Shown piece after piece: positions 52,325 through 63,597 of a DNA stretch of 64,000 nt. The DNA is from Bedellia somnulentella (lineage: Eukaryota; Arthropoda; Insecta; Lepidoptera; Bedelliidae), in the NCBI GenBank assembly GCA_963576735.1, contig OY755179.1:4340001-4404000 (forward strand), in the 5' to 3' direction. The notes under the pieces were generated by a model, which was given only the letters and a program-made list of their open reading frames with translations, was not told the DNA's origin and did no database searches. The position numbers were made by a program, and so were the translations under genes. Position 1 is the first letter of the stretch. Each line of letters begins with the position of its first letter.

Positions 52325-52787
52325 TTTTCGTGTAATTTATATTTCACTTTATATATATTAAAAAAATAGATTATTACTTTCAACACTCTATAAGACAAAG
52401 ATAGAGGAAATCTAAAACCATTTGTGATATAAAATTACATAGATGCAATACTAAATCAGGTGAAGCTTACTTTTCTACATTCACAGAGAAATAATTCAAC
52501 AAAACATATAACTATATATATATATATAGCTTGCTTACAGTAATTAACAGTATTGACCGTCCTACTTAGCTAAGCTCATTTGAAATTTGAAATACCAAAC
52601 AGCTGATTTGTGACATTTGTGGTTTGAATGAGAGGTTTTTCAGGTTTTCTTTTTGAGAAATAAAAAAACAACATAGTTTCCTAGAGCTCTGTAGATGGCG
52701 TTGATGTAACGACGTTACTCAAGACGTTACTCGAGCGTTTTTCAAAAAAAATGGCACCCCGAAAATGAGTTGTCCACCAACTTTGAT

Positions 52788-53383
52788 AATTGGCCTAGAC
52801 CTTGCTTTTATAACATACCCTTTTTATATTATAAATCGATAAAGGACATCAAACTAAACAACTTTGCCCATGGAATGCCTATCTAAAATATTGTAATTTT
52901 CAAAAAATAATAATAATTAAAAATTGTCGTACCTAGTTCAAACTGAGAATGTATAGAATGAGATTCCTTGCTTCAGTGAAAATAAGAAATTAAAAAAACA
53001 TTTGATCTATGGTGTAAACAAAAACATAACTCTTTTCGGTATTTTCCAGTTCAATCGCTCGCTTTCCGATTTATTTTCATGATATTATTTTTCAACGACG
53101 ATCAATACAACTGGAAAATACCGAAATAAGTTATATTTTTGTTTACAGAGCGAAAATCATAGATCAAATGTTTTTTTTTAATTTCTTATTTTCACTGAAG
53201 CAAGGAATCTCATGCTATACATTCTCAGTTTGAACTAGGTACGACAATTTTTTATTATTATTATTTTTTGAAAATTACAATATTTAAGATAGGCATTCCA
53301 TGGGCAAAGTGGTTTAGTTTGATGTCCTTTATCGATTTATAATATAAAAAGGGTATGTTATAAAAGCGAGGTCTAGGCCAATT
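52788..53383. repeat. 596-bp near-perfect palindrome (foldback MITE)
   Basis: Arms of about 255 bp, from AATTGGCCTAGACC inward to GTATTTTCCAGTT, with a ~75-bp centre around 53045-53118. The arms differ by few bases and a small length change. No ORF. Lies about 460 bp upstream of the PGM2 ATG. Confidence 0.85.
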
Positions 53384-53389
53384 AATATC

Positions 53390-54180
53390 TCAGCAACCTT
53401 TTCACATTTCACTATTTAGATAAATATTTCTAAAAGAAAAAGCATTAATTATTATAATTAAATATAATACATTTCTAAAGATATATCTGTTATAATAAAA
53501 TATTGGCAAAAATGTATTAAAGGTACACGCAAATTTATATGTCCACCTAACATTCTGTTATGTTCACAGCGCATTAAAATGACCCAAAAATAATTTTAAA
53601 TATAATGTATGGTTTTCAGTCCAAACAAAACTGTTTCGTTTTTTATTTCTTAGTAAATATTATATGTGTTAATAGTTATTGAATTAATAAACTGAGTTTA
53701 AAGTTTGTCCTTTAAAACTGGAATGGCGGAATTTCCGGCTAAGTAACGATAAAAATTGGCAATACAAATAAAAGGAAGACGGGTAAAAAACTTCTTATGG
53801 TTATTGTTTTTTAGCCATGGTAACATGGATTCTATTTTGAATCGTCCTGCCATCTTGTTCCCGCTTGTTTTGCCGCATTTCGTTACGTTGTTTGTTGGGG
53901 TGACATAGTGCCAAAAAATTGTTCCATTAAGAACGGCCCATTAATTGGTAAGTAATGAATTTAGTATATACATACTTATCAGAAGTTGCAGTTTAGTTAT
54001 CCCTGATTATTTTTTGTATAAGTAATTACGAATCTTTTGTTTTTTAATAGTCAAACAATAATTAGTAATAATTTGAGGTTAGGATTCGTAACATCCATTA
54101 AGGAACGTTACATATAGGTGGACCGTGGACGTTACTTAATGGAATCATAAGGACGTGTCTGCAAGGAGATATTTTTAACC
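53390..54180. other. Non-coding DNA upstream of PGM2
   Basis: AT-rich, no gene or bounded repeat recognised. Confidence 0.35.
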
Positions 54181-54780
54181 AACTTCAAAAAAAAGGAGAT
54201 TATCAATTTGACCTGTATGTATGTAATATTGTCGGATTTGCACAATTTTTGGATATGTTAGTCTATATCAGCTTCTAAATACGTGTGAAAAATTTCTTGT
54301 ATGTATGTTTGTCCGCTCATATCTCCTAAAGTAAAAGTCGGATTTCAGAAATTCTTTTTTTGTTGAACGAGGTATACTCTAACTTAGGGTACAGTACAAG
54401 TTTCATCAAAATCGGTTCTGTAGTTTTTGAAATAGAGAGATAAATATGGATCATTGGTGTATGTGTGTGTGTGTGTGTGTAGTGAACAATGTGATTAGTT
54501 TTTAGTTTTTTGAACAAGGTATACTCATATTGGAGAACAGCTCAAGTTTCATCAAAAATTAAATGAGTTAATTAGTTTTTGAGAGAGTGAAATATATATT
54601 ATGTATATTAGAGCAATATTTGTATTTGCTTAACGTTTACTACGTTTGCTACGTCTATTCAATATTCTTTTTCAGTTCATACATAGGTACACTGCAATTC
54701 TTATCAAAATCGATTCAGTAGTTCTTAATCGTAATACAAGTTCCAAGTATCAATCTACTACTACCTTCAACTGAAGTTAA
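54180..54780. repeat. Interspersed repeat fragment with (GT)n
   Basis: ACCAACTTCAAAAAAAAGGA, CTAAAGTAAAAGTCGGATTT and AGTTTCATCAAAATCGGTTC followed by a (TG)n run at 54458-54480 belong to a common lepidopteran LINE-derived repeat (from memory). No ORF. Confidence 0.45.
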
Positions 54781-55997
54781 AAAATGAAATAAAAAAAGTA
54801 ATTTTAAAGAATTATACCGACTTCTACTAAAAAGAGGGAAATATTTTTTTAACGCACATAGTACACGTAGCCTTATATATTCCTATTAGTAACATTGTGT
54901 TCCACCTAAGTAACTGTCCTATTAAAATGTGATTTAAAATTTAAGTTTTCTTTAAATTATATTAGTTTATAGTAGTTTAAGCGCTACATTATTGTTAAGA
55001 TTATATAAACTTTACTTTGTTTTACCTCAAAATGTCGTTAACTTGACTATTAAACTTAGAATAAGATATTTTGTTATACTGTTACTGGCACAAAGTGACG
55101 TAACGGATGTTTAACTGAAAAATTCTCAATAATGTTTGTGATATATTTTAAGATTTATACTAATTTAAAAACAAGGTTTGATTATTTTAATTAATAAATA
55201 AATAATTATAAAAAAAACAATGTATTGTTTGTATAAACCCCAAACCAAAAAGTTACTTAATGGAAAGAATCAAAGACTACTTCTGAAAATAGATTAATTT
55301 TTTCGTTAAATTTTATAATAAATATATGTTTTATTTTTTAAATTTAGATAATATATTTAATAATCTTTGAGTTTATCATCAATGTTGTGCAGATTTTGCG
55401 TATTATATTTTTTGCTTCCACTTAAGTAACGAGCCATTTTTTTTGAAAACGGCCCACTCACATGCTTCCATGTTACTCACTAGAGGTGTGTAGGTCCGGA
55501 TGGAGTGGTATCCCCGGAGTGGTATCACTACATCCAACGGATGGATGTACATCCAATGGCAATCGGTTACCATTCCGTGGGAATGGTATGGATTGGCGGG
55601 ATCGGCATGGCGGCCAACGGTGCGGCATCGCAATCTATGCAGGGATTGGTTGATTACATGCTTGCTTGCAAGCATCTGTGCGAATGAACAAATGAAAGAG
55701 AAAGAAATAGCGCTCAGATCGAGGCGGAACAAGTGATTATGTAAAAAAAAAAAAAAAAAAACTTCTTTATTTACTAAAAATACAAATTTACAATTTAAAT
55801 TTACATTTGCCCTCGCACTAGGCTAAGCCTGTATCGCGAGGACCAATTTTACTGAACACATATAAAGTTTAAATTTAATAAAAATTAAAAACTATATTAC
55901 AAATTTTAAAAAGGTTTTAAAACAAAATAAAAAGTATGCAAGTATAAAAGGGGAATGGAAGTAAAATAAAAATATAAGGTAAAACGTCATGCAGCTG

Positions 55998-56096
55998 TGC
56001 TATGTGTGTACGTGTGTGTGAGAGCGTATGAATGTGTGTGTGAGAGGGTATGTATGTGTGTGTGTGAGAGCGTATGTGTGTGTGTGTGTGTGAGAA
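55998..56096. repeat. GT-rich minisatellite in LINE 3'UTR
   Basis: Three to four ~30-bp units of (GT)n followed by GAGAGCGTATG or GAGAGGGTATG. Confidence 0.8.
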
Positions 56097-56100
56097 AGGT

Positions 56101-59073
56101 TTAACTTGTTACTTTCAGCAGTGCCTCGCAGTCCTCGTAACTCATGTCCAATAACATTTTAAAAACTACTTTTTTACATTCATAAGCGCTTCCGCTTACC
56201 ACAGTGTCCGTCAGTTTGGACAGTTTATTATAAATGAAGGGTGATAGAAACCTAAGGAAGCGTTGGCCAAAAGATGTATTCATTCTCGGGACAGTTACAC
56301 TACAGACTCGCTTCTTGCTATTAAACTGTGATGTAATTGTTTTGTTGAATTCCTTGAATGAATACATTGCCAGTCTTAAAACAAATAATTTGCGCACGCT
56401 TAAAACATTTGCTTCCGTATACAGTTGCATTGTGGAGAATCTTCGAGGCTTGCCCAAACAGGTCTTAAGGACTGCTCTCTGTGCTCTCTCCAGTATAATC
56501 ATGTTAGAAGCCACACTCCCTCCCCATGCCAAAATGCAGTAGTCAAGTACAGACTGGCAAAGAGCCGCATAGACCATCTTGATTGTATCTCCATCGGCGA
56601 ATTCACGTAAGCGTCTCATAGCATGGACCAATTTACGGGTTCGGGACGCAGTGCAACTTATGTGGAGTTTAAAGTTTATATTCTCGTCAACAATCACACC
56701 AAGGTATTTGTAGCTAGGGGTCCTTACAAGACTCTCACACGAACACGATGTCGTTGGGTTATTGCAATATCGAGGACAGGACGTATCATGCGCTTTGATG
56801 GGCATCAAAGCACTGGGGGGAGCTGATGCCTTTGTTTTATGGAAGCAAATGTATTGAGTTTTGGCTATGTTTAAAGTGAGTAAGTTAGTGTGAAGCCAGT
56901 TTGTGATAGTAGTCAAACCCTGTTGCGCTAAGTCTCTAACATCAGGCCAGGATTTTCCGCTGAAGATAAGAGCTGTGTCATCGGCGTAACATATGAGGTC
57001 AGCATTGGGTAAACCATTTAATGTGATATCGTTCACGTAAATAAGAAACAAAGTTGGGCCCAGGATGCTTCCCTGTGGAACACCGAAAGTGACAGTTCTT
57101 TCGTAGCTTCTATGACCATTGATATCAACGAACTGACTCCTGGAACTAAGGTAGCTTGTGAACCAATCTAAGGCCACACCCCTCACACCTATCGATTCCA
57201 TTTTTTTGAGCAAAATTTGGATCGAGACAGTGTCGAATGCCTTAGCTAGGTCTAAGAAGATGCCCAGACATTTTAGTCCACAATCGAGGCTTCTAGACAC
57301 TGTATCGATCAAAAGATTTACAGGATGTTGGGTTGATTTCCCCTGGCGAAAGCCAAATTGCTTATTGTGTAATAGACTATTGTTTTCCAAAAAACTTACA
57401 AACCTACTGTTTATTATACGCTCTAGAAGTTTAGAGCAAGCTGTGAGAAGGGATATGGGTCTGTAGTTATTAAGAACATCCTTAGGACCACCCTTGTGGA
57501 TTGGCTTCACCAGAGCCTTTTTCCAGAGTATTGGGAAGCAGCCAGTGTAGATACTCCGGTTAAAAATATCAGCAAGGGGGCGGGAGATAGAGGGCGCAAT
57601 TATTTTTAAAAGTTTATTGTTAATATAGTCCATTCCAGAGGCTTTATCGTTATCTAATGCTCTAATCAGGTTAAGGACTTCTTCGGGGTCTGTAGGTGCT
57701 ATAAATAAAGAGTTAAGTGGGGAGTGATTTTTAATTTCTACTTTGCTTGTAAGGGATTGTTGGGTTTCTTTCAAGTTATTGAGGATAGTTTTTGCTAAAT
57801 TGGGGCCAACATTAACAAAGTGGTCATTGACTAGATTTACACACTCTTTCTCAGAATTTTTCCGTGAAATAAGATCATTTAAGGATGGTTTCGGTTGTGA
57901 TCTTTGTGTGATTTCATTAATTGTACGCCACAGTTTTTTAGGGGACTTTTTGCTATTTGTCAGTTTTTTTTCGTAAAATTGGACTTTAATCTTCCTTACA
58001 AGAGTAATATAGAAGTTCCTGTAGCGAGTAAAAATTAATTTGGTAGTTGGGTTTTCTGGGTCATCGCGGAAGGCTTGATGTAACTTGTCTTTGTGTTTAG
58101 AACACCTTAAAAGACCGGGAGTCATCCAAGGTGTTAGAATTTGCTTAGACCGGGGAACCCTGATTGTTTTGCTGTGAGTTGCAATTACCTCCGAAATTGT
58201 GCTAGAAAAAATCTCGACAGCCTCATCTATGCTTTTATCAGCCAAAATTGAATCCCAGTCTAACAGTTTCAAATCATCCCTAACTGCTTCATAATCCAAC
58301 TTATGTTTGGTGTGGTTTTGTATATTGCGGGTTTTTTTAGGTACTGAAACTCCTACCATACAAAGATCATGATTCGTAAGATCTGAACTGCAGACTATTG
58401 ACTCTGCCTGACAAGTTGAAGGGACAAATATGTGGTCAATGTTAGTTTTTATGTGAGTCGGTCTGTTTATTGAGGAAATAAGTCCAAAGTTTGTCATGAC
58501 ACTAAGATATTCGGATGTGTGTGCAATCACGGCGGCTCCTTCATGGATGTCTATATTCATGTCCCCAGCAACAAACAAGAAAGGGTTACGTTTCGCTGAA
58601 TTCAGGGATGACTCCAGAGAGTCTACAAAAGGTGTTATATTTCTGAATGAAGGTGAGCGGTAGATACCTACTACAGTAAACTCATCTCCTATGTTTACAA
58701 GAACACAGTTTGCATCTTCCACTTCGAGTTCACCACCTGTTGATGTTAATGTTTCGCTGACATAAACAACCACTCCGCCTGATTTATTAATGAATTTATT
58801 AGAGTGGTAAGAAGCATATCCATCAATAGTGGGAACAGTTGGAGATTCCTGGAGCCAGCATTCACTTAAAACTATAACGTCATAATTTGTTTTTAGACGA
58901 CGCAATGTGATAAGAAACGAATCAAAATTTCTATTCAGGCTTCTTATGTTAATGTTTAACAATTTCATGTTATAATTATTTAAAATAAGCCCACAGTTTT
59001 CAGGAGTACTAACAGAATGACAGGTGATTGAGAAGCTTTCATCAATTTCATTAAGTAAGTTTAGGGGAGCCAT
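56101..59073 (-). CDS. CR1-type LINE ORF2: AP endonuclease and reverse transcriptase
   Basis: About 990 residues from ATG 59073; the open frame extends to 59313, but MAPLNLLNEIDESF starts just before the endonuclease. Endonuclease motifs: LNINIRSLN, LSECWL, VAGDMNIDIH and SDLTNHDLCMVG, with the Asn, Glu, Asp/Asn and terminal His expected of APE-type enzymes. RT motifs: NYRPISLLTACSKLLE, GFRQGKSTQHPV, FLDLAKAFDTVS, FGVPQGSILGPTLFLIYVND and catalytic YADD at 56977-56988. The C-terminus has the usual LINE region (YKYLGVIVDENINFKLHI). No stop or frameshift, so this copy could be competent. Confidence 0.92.
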   Translation of the reverse strand: MAPLNLLNEIDESFSITCHSVSTPENCGLILNNYNMKLLNINIRSLNRNFDSFLITLRRLKTNYDVIVLSECWLQESPTVPTIDGYASYHSNKFINKSGGVVVYVSETLTSTGGELEVEDANCVLVNIGDEFTVVGIYRSPSFRNITPFVDSLESSLNSAKRNPFLFVAGDMNIDIHEGAAVIAHTSEYLSVMTNFGLISSINRPTHIKTNIDHIFVPSTCQAESIVCSSDLTNHDLCMVGVSVPKKTRNIQNHTKHKLDYEAVRDDLKLLDWDSILADKSIDEAVEIFSSTISEVIATHSKTIRVPRSKQILTPWMTPGLLRCSKHKDKLHQAFRDDPENPTTKLIFTRYRNFYITLVRKIKVQFYEKKLTNSKKSPKKLWRTINEITQRSQPKPSLNDLISRKNSEKECVNLVNDHFVNVGPNLAKTILNNLKETQQSLTSKVEIKNHSPLNSLFIAPTDPEEVLNLIRALDNDKASGMDYINNKLLKIIAPSISRPLADIFNRSIYTGCFPILWKKALVKPIHKGGPKDVLNNYRPISLLTACSKLLERIINSRFVSFLENNSLLHNKQFGFRQGKSTQHPVNLLIDTVSRSLDCGLKCLGIFLDLAKAFDTVSIQILLKKMESIGVRGVALDWFTSYLSSRSQFVDINGHRSYERTVTFGVPQGSILGPTLFLIYVNDITLNGLPNADLICYADDTALIFSGKSWPDVRDLAQQGLTTITNWLHTNLLTLNIAKTQYICFHKTKASAPPSALMPIKAHDTSCPRYCNNPTTSCSCESLVRTPSYKYLGVIVDENINFKLHISCTASRTRKLVHAMRRLREFADGDTIKMVYAALCQSVLDYCILAWGGSVASNMIILERAQRAVLKTCLGKPRRFSTMQLYTEANVLSVRKLFVLRLAMYSFKEFNKTITSQFNSKKRVCSVTVPRMNTSFGQRFLRFLSPFIYNKLSKLTDTVVSGSAYECKKVVFKMLLDMSYEDCEALLKVTS

Positions 59074-59478
59074 TGATAAGTAAAGCAAAAAATTATAGTA
59101 ATTGGTGATCCTAAGATTAAAAAACAGTGTATGAAAGCTAAATTCGTACTGTGGGAAGCCGTGATAGTATAAAAAGAGGAAAAGGCACGAGTAAGAAGGG
59201 TAATTGTTGAGGCGTCTGATAAATTGTGAACATAGACTGTTCGGTTGTGCGTAGAAAGTGTGAACATGTGTGAGTGGAAAGTAAGATATTTGTGTAATTT
59301 GTATGTGCTGCATTTGGTTTTTACAGTAAAACTTACAATTAATAGCCAGTAGACAAATTTAAAATATAGATTCAGGCAAAGATTCGAACATTCCAAAATA
59401 TTTAAAAGAAAATTATGTACAAAATAAAAGCTCATCGTGCTGAACAAATACAAAAGATAAACAAAAAAGGAATTGGCA

Positions 59479-60480
59479 CTAACTGGAGGACGATAATGAT
59501 ACACCGATTCTGTTGTCAATGTCCGAATTCGTAGTGATTTTAATTTGGGTTCTGTTGTCTTCTTTACGGACGTATATATTACCTCCTTTGACCCAGCAGT
59601 ATTTGAAGTTATGTTGGCGTGCTCTAACCCTGGCAGCACGAAATAACTGTCTTTTTGATTTCGTTAATCTTTCGTTGATAAATACTTTGTTTGGAGTCCG
59701 GTCAGTGATACCTTCAGAATTTAGGTTTCTTCTGCTTTTTGCAGCTTTGATGATTTCATCACGTTTTTTTTGCCGGAGAAATTTAACAACGATTGGTCTA
59801 GGTTTATGTTGTTCATTATCTTTGTCCATTTGCCTTTTTGCACCAACACGAAATACCACTGCCAGATCTTGTTCAGCTATATCAGCGCCAATTTTCTTTG
59901 TAGCTAACAAAACCAGGTGTTCTAGGTTTTCGTTCGGAGACTCTGGGAGTCCAATTATTTCTATATCGTTTCTCATAGCTTTTTGATCCCTAAATTCTTC
60001 ATTGGCTTCAAGAATGGCTATTTTAGATTGGAGCTCAAGAATTTCTTGACCTTGTTTTTGGGATGCTTTTTGCAATTCATTCAGTTTGAGTGCAAAATTG
60101 GTATTGAGATCCTTAATCTCTTGACGAAGTTGGCGAATCTCGTTGAGAACTGAAGCTATTGAGCCAGTATCCAATTCCATTGATGTTTTTTTTGTTGTGC
60201 CTCTGTTGGTGTTTATGGTGTTTGTGCACGTATATGTGTCATCAAAGAGATTAAGACTGGTACCAGGACGGATAGGGGTTGAAGAGTTATCAGTCCTCCT
60301 AGGTAAAGAGCATTTACACGAAGGGCAGAGCCAAGTACTTTTCTGCTGCTCATTTAATTTACTGAATAGTTCCTCATTTATATTAATGCATTGTAAATCA
60401 AACAAATTTGCACATTTAGAACACTCCATGTAGTTCAGAGTCTTAATGTGTTTACCGCATCCGTTGCACTTTGTAGGCAT
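59479..60480 (-). CDS. CR1-type LINE ORF1: PHD-like finger, coiled coil, RNA-binding domain
   Basis: 333 residues. N-terminal C-x2-C ... C-x2-C ... C...W-x-C-P-x-C pattern (CNGCGKHI, CSKCANLF, WLCPSCKC) resembles a PHD/zinc ribbon. A coiled coil at about 110-170 (EIRQLRQEIKDLNTN, QKQGQEILELQSKIAILEAN) is followed by an L1-ORF1-like fold: NDIEIIGLPE, RPIVVKFLRQKKRDEIIKAA and KRQLFRAARVRARQ. The product presumably packages LINE RNA. Gap to ORF2 about 400 nt. Confidence 0.9.
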   Translation of the reverse strand: MPTKCNGCGKHIKTLNYMECSKCANLFDLQCININEELFSKLNEQQKSTWLCPSCKCSLPRRTDNSSTPIRPGTSLNLFDDTYTCTNTINTNRGTTKKTSMELDTGSIASVLNEIRQLRQEIKDLNTNFALKLNELQKASQKQGQEILELQSKIAILEANEEFRDQKAMRNDIEIIGLPESPNENLEHLVLLATKKIGADIAEQDLAVVFRVGAKRQMDKDNEQHKPRPIVVKFLRQKKRDEIIKAAKSRRNLNSEGITDRTPNKVFINERLTKSKRQLFRAARVRARQHNFKYCWVKGGNIYVRKEDNRTQIKITTNSDIDNRIGVSLSSSS

Positions 60481-60520
60481 TCTAGAATTATTTACTATAT
60501 GATCGAAACTATTGAGGAAT

Positions 60521-61480
60521 CGATTATATTATTCTTTATTGGCAACACTGAATCTGGTGATGGCCAATGGGATTGGATGCAACTTGAGAATGAATCAAAT
60601 GTCAGCCAGACTTTGAGGTTTGCTCGAGTTGACACAGCTGTCAAATTATTATTTTTGTTGCGGTACTTGTGTAATAAACTCTTGCAATTTATTTAAATAC
60701 TTCAATGTTTACTTCTACTGAGCCGTTTGAAAATATGAATTTGAAAAATAACGAATATGTCTAAATACCTGGTGAACAGTAATAGGAATCAAAACATCCA
60801 AAATCCGTGGTTGATGTGATGTACTTGATGTTCAAAATGTATCCTTTTTGTTTGTGATTGAGTTCAGATCCAATTCCAGCCAGTATTTGAAGTTCTACTT
60901 ATAAATAATCGCAAAAAAGCACAGCGCTATGTTGACACTTTGAGAGTGGGTATGTTTATGTTATTTACTACATCGCAGTAATGTTGATTTTCGTTTTCTT
61001 CTTGTTGACGAAAGTAATAGTTGATATATTTTTCTTCTGAAATATTCTAATTATTATTGAAATATTATTATAATTTCTTTATTCAAATAAAGAACCTTTC
61101 GTTCATTTAATAATTGTTTATTAAAATTTAAAAAAAAACGTTTTAACTGTTTTTTATTCAGTGTGTCTTCTTAATAAAAATATTATCATTGTCATCAATG
61201 TCATCACATCATACTTATATTAATCATTGAATGAACTATCCAGTGCAGATTAATACATATAATATGGATCTGCTTCCTGCGTGTCATATACGGAGGACTG
61301 CACTCTCACTCAACCCAGTACCAGATCCTTTTCAGTTCCGCCATTCCTGCATAGGTAAACATTCTTTACCGCTAACAAGACGCCGGACCCATTCCAGTGC
61401 AAAAGACTGGGGTCCTGGATGTACATCATTTGAGTCGGACATGCATCCGGATCTGCGTCTTGAAATAAACCGGACCTACA
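60521..61480. other. Right part of the hAT-like element plus possible LINE 5'UTR
   Basis: No ORF of interest. The left boundary between LINE and hAT-like DNA is not clear to me. Confidence 0.35.
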
Positions 61481-61848
61481 CATCTCTATTACTCACTTAT
61501 GTAAAGTTTTTCTTCGTGGCCTCAATCGTGTTGCCACAATAATTTCGCCAATGTCAACTTTAAAAACATGTGTCACATCACCATAGAGTAAGTTTTTGGC
61601 GAGTAAAAACAAGAAAAAGAATGTTAAATATAAACACCGTCTTTGTTTATTTACTTTTAAGCTATTTTGGCTTAAAATGATATTTATTTCTTATTTCTGA
61701 CTTTCAAATCAGAACGTTTTTATGTACGTTCCGTTTTACGATAACATTACATCCAAGTGTGAAAAACGGTGTGACGTTCCGTTCCTACCAGTAACATAGC
61801 AAGTCTGGCGCCATCTATCCTGAGAACAGGGAGGAAGAATACATACAT

Positions 61849-62359
61849 CTTAGATAAAAATAAAAGAAGAAGATGCGGCGTGAGCGTACAAATTGTCAAC
61901 TGATTATGGGCCTTATCGGTTTATCACAACACCGCACTACATCCATACGAACTGATACGAACACACACGACATGACGCAAAGATAAAGATAGAGCGATGG
62001 GCTCGTATAGTCTGTCTCTGTCACTTAAACATGTCAGATTTCAAGGATAAAATGGCCGAAATTAATAATATTTTGCATGTAAATATATTTTTGGTGTATT
62101 TACGCATGAAACGTGATTCCGTGTGATTTGTTTTTACGCCTTGAATGATTTGTGCACTGAATAAAGGCACAGCCAGGCATTTTAAGCGCGAATTGTATGA
62201 AAATTTTAATTTCGATGTCAAAGATTATGTCGGCTCGTCGACTTGAAGTATCGTAGCGGACTAAACTCGACTGAAGCAAACCAAGTACATTGTACTCAGT
62301 TTAGTAGGACCGCGCGCGGACAGAGGTTGCCGCATCTTCTTTTATTGTTTTTATCTAAG
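61849..62359. mobile_element. MITE in the tail of repeat B, 8-bp duplication
   Basis: Ends CTTAGATAAAAATAAAAGAA and inverted CTTAGATAAAAACAATAAAA, both reaching a GATGCGGC block. ACATACAT flanks both sides (61841-61848, 62360-62367), but that is also the tail repeat of the host SINE, so the duplication is less certain. Confidence 0.6.
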
Positions 62360-62480
62360 ACATACATACATATTCTCACGCCGTTAGTTCCCATTGGGGT
62401 AGGCAGAGACTATCGATCGCCACTTTGTACGATCCTGGCAAACCTCTCTAGCTTCATTCACATCCATCAATCTTTTCTAT
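62360..62480 (-). repeat. Dispersed repeat family B
   Basis: Read on plus: TTCTCACGCCGTTAGTTCCC, GTAGGCAGAGACTATCGATC, GCCACTTTGTACGATCCTGG, CACATCCATCAATCTTTTC. Mirror of the copy at 16435. Confidence 0.7.
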
Positions 62481-62529
62481 TTGGATGTCTACTCGGACCA
62501 GTTTAAATGCGGCATTATGCTAGGATTTA

Positions 62530-63268
62530 GCCTAGTGTAGGTCCGGCTCGGAGGATTCAAATGATTCGAATCCCTGCGTGAGCCTGATTGGCCTAAGCGG
62601 CCCCACTCTTTCTTATCAGGTGCGAGTTCGCTTAACCGGGCCGCTCCGCACCGGCTCGGTTCTATTGTTTTCGAACAACAGGCTCAGGCATCAGGTTCGG
62701 TTCGATTATTACCGTTACATTTGCTTGCTGAATGTGAGAGCGAGACAAGAATGTAATAATACAATTTGAACTCGGGAGACAGAGACGAAAAGAGAGTTGT
62801 CCTTTTGTGTTCTTTGTTTGCCAATTTCGTTTAATAGATTTATCAATCTTTTCATAAATAATAGTGTTTATTGTGATATTATAAATACGATAGTGTTTTA
62901 TGTTGTGTAACTTTCTGATTTGCATATATTTATGTGGAGATATTGTTATAGGATGTTGTTAAGATGTTTCTATATATTATTTATTTTTGTACATATGAAT
63001 ATTTGTATGTTAGTGAACCTACCCTGTACACAAACAGAATCATTATACATATGAGTTAATTGATTTTTAAATGTATGTCAATAGCAATCGTTACGTTCCG
63101 CGAAGTATGCGTGGTATTTTTTGGTTGTTTGATTCAGTTCTGAATTTCTTAACCGAGCCGGATTCGATAAGCGGTCCGGCCCGGTTAAGAGGATTCAGTA
63201 CCGGAACTGAGCCTGGACCTGGTGATTCGAATCACCTCGCGGAGCTGGATCTACCCAAGCCTACTAGG
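62530..63268. repeat. GC-richer segment with imperfect inverted ends
   Basis: CCTAGTGTAGGTCCGGCTCG with nearby ATGATTCGAATC on the left, and on the right, inverted, CCTAGTAGGCTTGGGTAGAT with GTGATTCGAATC. TAACCGGGCC also occurs on both sides in opposite directions. The TGTAGGTCCGG end resembles the hAT-like element at 55481. Boundaries and duplication uncertain. Confidence 0.45.
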
Positions 63269-63597
63269 ATTACATTATACAAGTGAGAGGCCAAAGGCCA
63301 ATCTGCCATCCAAATATGTTTTTTTGGTATTCATTAATGAGCGATTTTCCAACTGTCATTTTTAGTTACAGAATTCACTTGGGTTGGGATGGCGCTGCAC
63401 GTACATCCACAATCTTTTCTTGGCCGGTAAGGGCGTCACTGTCATCGCATCGATATTAGTATTGCCAATAAATGAAAATTAACCGTTATAAGGGAAATAA
63501 TTTTACATCATACAGGCTAATTTATTTATGTATTTAAATGTCTTAATAAAACAATTTATATAATATTCATTTAATTAATAACTAGTTGCTGTGTAGT

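Larger units (their letters stand above)
55762..60520 (-). mobile_element. CR1-superfamily LINE with two open ORFs
   Basis: ORF1 59479-60480 and ORF2 56101-59073 are both uninterrupted. The 3' UTR (55762-56100) holds a GT-rich minisatellite at 55998-56095 and ends AATAAAGAAG next to a run of 19 T on the sense strand (A on plus, 55743-55761). The exact 5' end and a duplication were not found. Confidence 0.85.
55481..61488. mobile_element. hAT-like non-autonomous element with a nested LINE
   Basis: Left end TAGAGGTGTGTAGGTCCGG and right end, inverted, TAGAGATGTGTAGGTCCGG. TTACTCAC lies directly outside both (55473-55480 and 61489-61496), a perfect 8-bp duplication as made by hAT transposases. 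GATGTACATCCA also recurs in both sub-terminal regions. No transposase gene; most of the interior is the CR1-type LINE. Confidence 0.8.

Noticed and set aside
55462..55736. Overlapping small plus-strand frames at the left end of the hAT-like element
   Set aside because: Low-complexity repeats of GGATGG and GGAATGG in non-coding transposon DNA; no start context or domain.
59513..59986. 157-codon plus-strand frame
   Set aside because: Antisense shadow of LINE ORF1, hydrophobic only because it mirrors charged codons.
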